Source: Clostridia bacterium (GTDB lineage Bacteria; Bacillota; Clostridia; Oscillospirales; Oscillospiraceae). From it: a stretch of 5,666 nucleotides of DNA. A program made the translations under genes and the position numbers. The notes under the pieces were generated by a model that ran no database searches, was not told the DNA's origin, and saw only the letters and a list, made by a program, of their open reading frames with translations. Within the stretch, counting starts at the first letter, position 1; each line of letters begins with the position of its first letter. This document shows positions 5,595 through 5,666 of the stretch, piece by piece. The stretch covers positions 1-5,666 of the forward strand of contig QKDF01000081.1 of assembly GCA_003245395.1 (NCBI GenBank), in the 5' to 3' direction.

Positions 5595-5666
5595 TTCGCC
5601 TGCAAGATCTGTGCATGGCGTTTGACGACGAGCTTGTTCTCGATCATTTAAATCTATACATCAATA
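5579..5666 (+). CDS. potA: ABC transporter ATP-binding protein, PotA-like, N-terminus only
   Basis: Only the first 29 codons are present, and the right window edge cuts the gene. The start MSKELIRLQDLCMAFDDELV and the following LDHLNLYIN match the beginning of ABC ATPases. The style (I-x-L-x-x-V-x-x-x-F-D then V-L-D-x-L-N-L-Y-I) is that of PotA, the ATPase of the spermidine/putrescine importer. The Walker A motif would fall just beyond the edge. The ATG at 5579 has a strong GGGGGAGGA site (5566-5574). That it is an ABC ATPase is fairly sure; the polyamine assignment is a judgement from the N-terminus alone. Other CUT1-type import ATPases start similarly. Confidence 0.65.
   Translation, partial: MSKELIRLQDLCMAFDDELVLDHLNLYIN

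Noticed and set aside
1..5666. Search for a novel defence, mobile or RNA-based system
   Set aside because: All sizeable coding regions are recognisable housekeeping genes, the gaps are short, and no repeats, integrase, transposase, toxin-antitoxin or CRISPR structure was seen.

Overview
This 5.7 kb window looks like a low-to-moderate GC chromosomal segment from the Bacillota, most likely a Clostridia member of the Oscillospirales/Ruminococcaceae type. Pointers are the four-cysteine forms of ribosomal proteins L28 and L32, strong AGGAGG-type ribosome binding sites throughout, TTGACA/TATAAT-type promoters, and the gene order der-plsY-gpsA. The lineage is inferred from protein style and gene order; no search was run.

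Layout, left to right. Positions 1-191 hold what looks like a divergent promoter region: a leftward promoter at 23-51 for a gene outside the window, and a rightward promoter at 108-136 for rpmB (L28, 192-380, +). rpmB ends in a strong hairpin-plus-T-run terminator (399-426). A second hairpin (435-477) closes the leftward operon that converges on it. That operon, on the minus strand, is der (3490-2162), plsY (2161-1481) and gpsA (1484-477). The genes abut or overlap, and a promoter lies at 3537-3564. To its right, also on the minus strand, is yceD (DUF177)-rpmF (L32), 4371-3618. It has a perfect consensus promoter (4399-4427) and its own terminator (3574-3599). Back to back with yceD on the plus strand is an RluA-family pseudouridine synthase gene (4505-5461). 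Last is the start of an ABC-transporter ATPase gene resembling potA (5579 to beyond the right edge), preceded by a doubtful 33-codon ORF.

How the genes relate. The theme is ribosome function and membrane lipid synthesis. L28, L32, the DUF177 protein, Der and the pseudouridine synthase all belong to ribosome structure, assembly or rRNA modification. GpsA makes sn-glycerol-3-phosphate and PlsY acylates it, so two consecutive steps of phospholipid synthesis are encoded by overlapping genes.

The window is almost entirely ordinary housekeeping sequence, with no intergenic gap over 300 bases. I found no mobile element, CRISPR array, tRNA, rRNA or unfamiliar multi-gene system. The points worth a second look are modest: an imperfect inverted repeat between the divergent yceD and pseudouridine synthase promoters, the small ORF overlapping the start of the potA-like gene, motif variants in PlsY, and rpmF being followed by der-plsY-gpsA rather than plsX.
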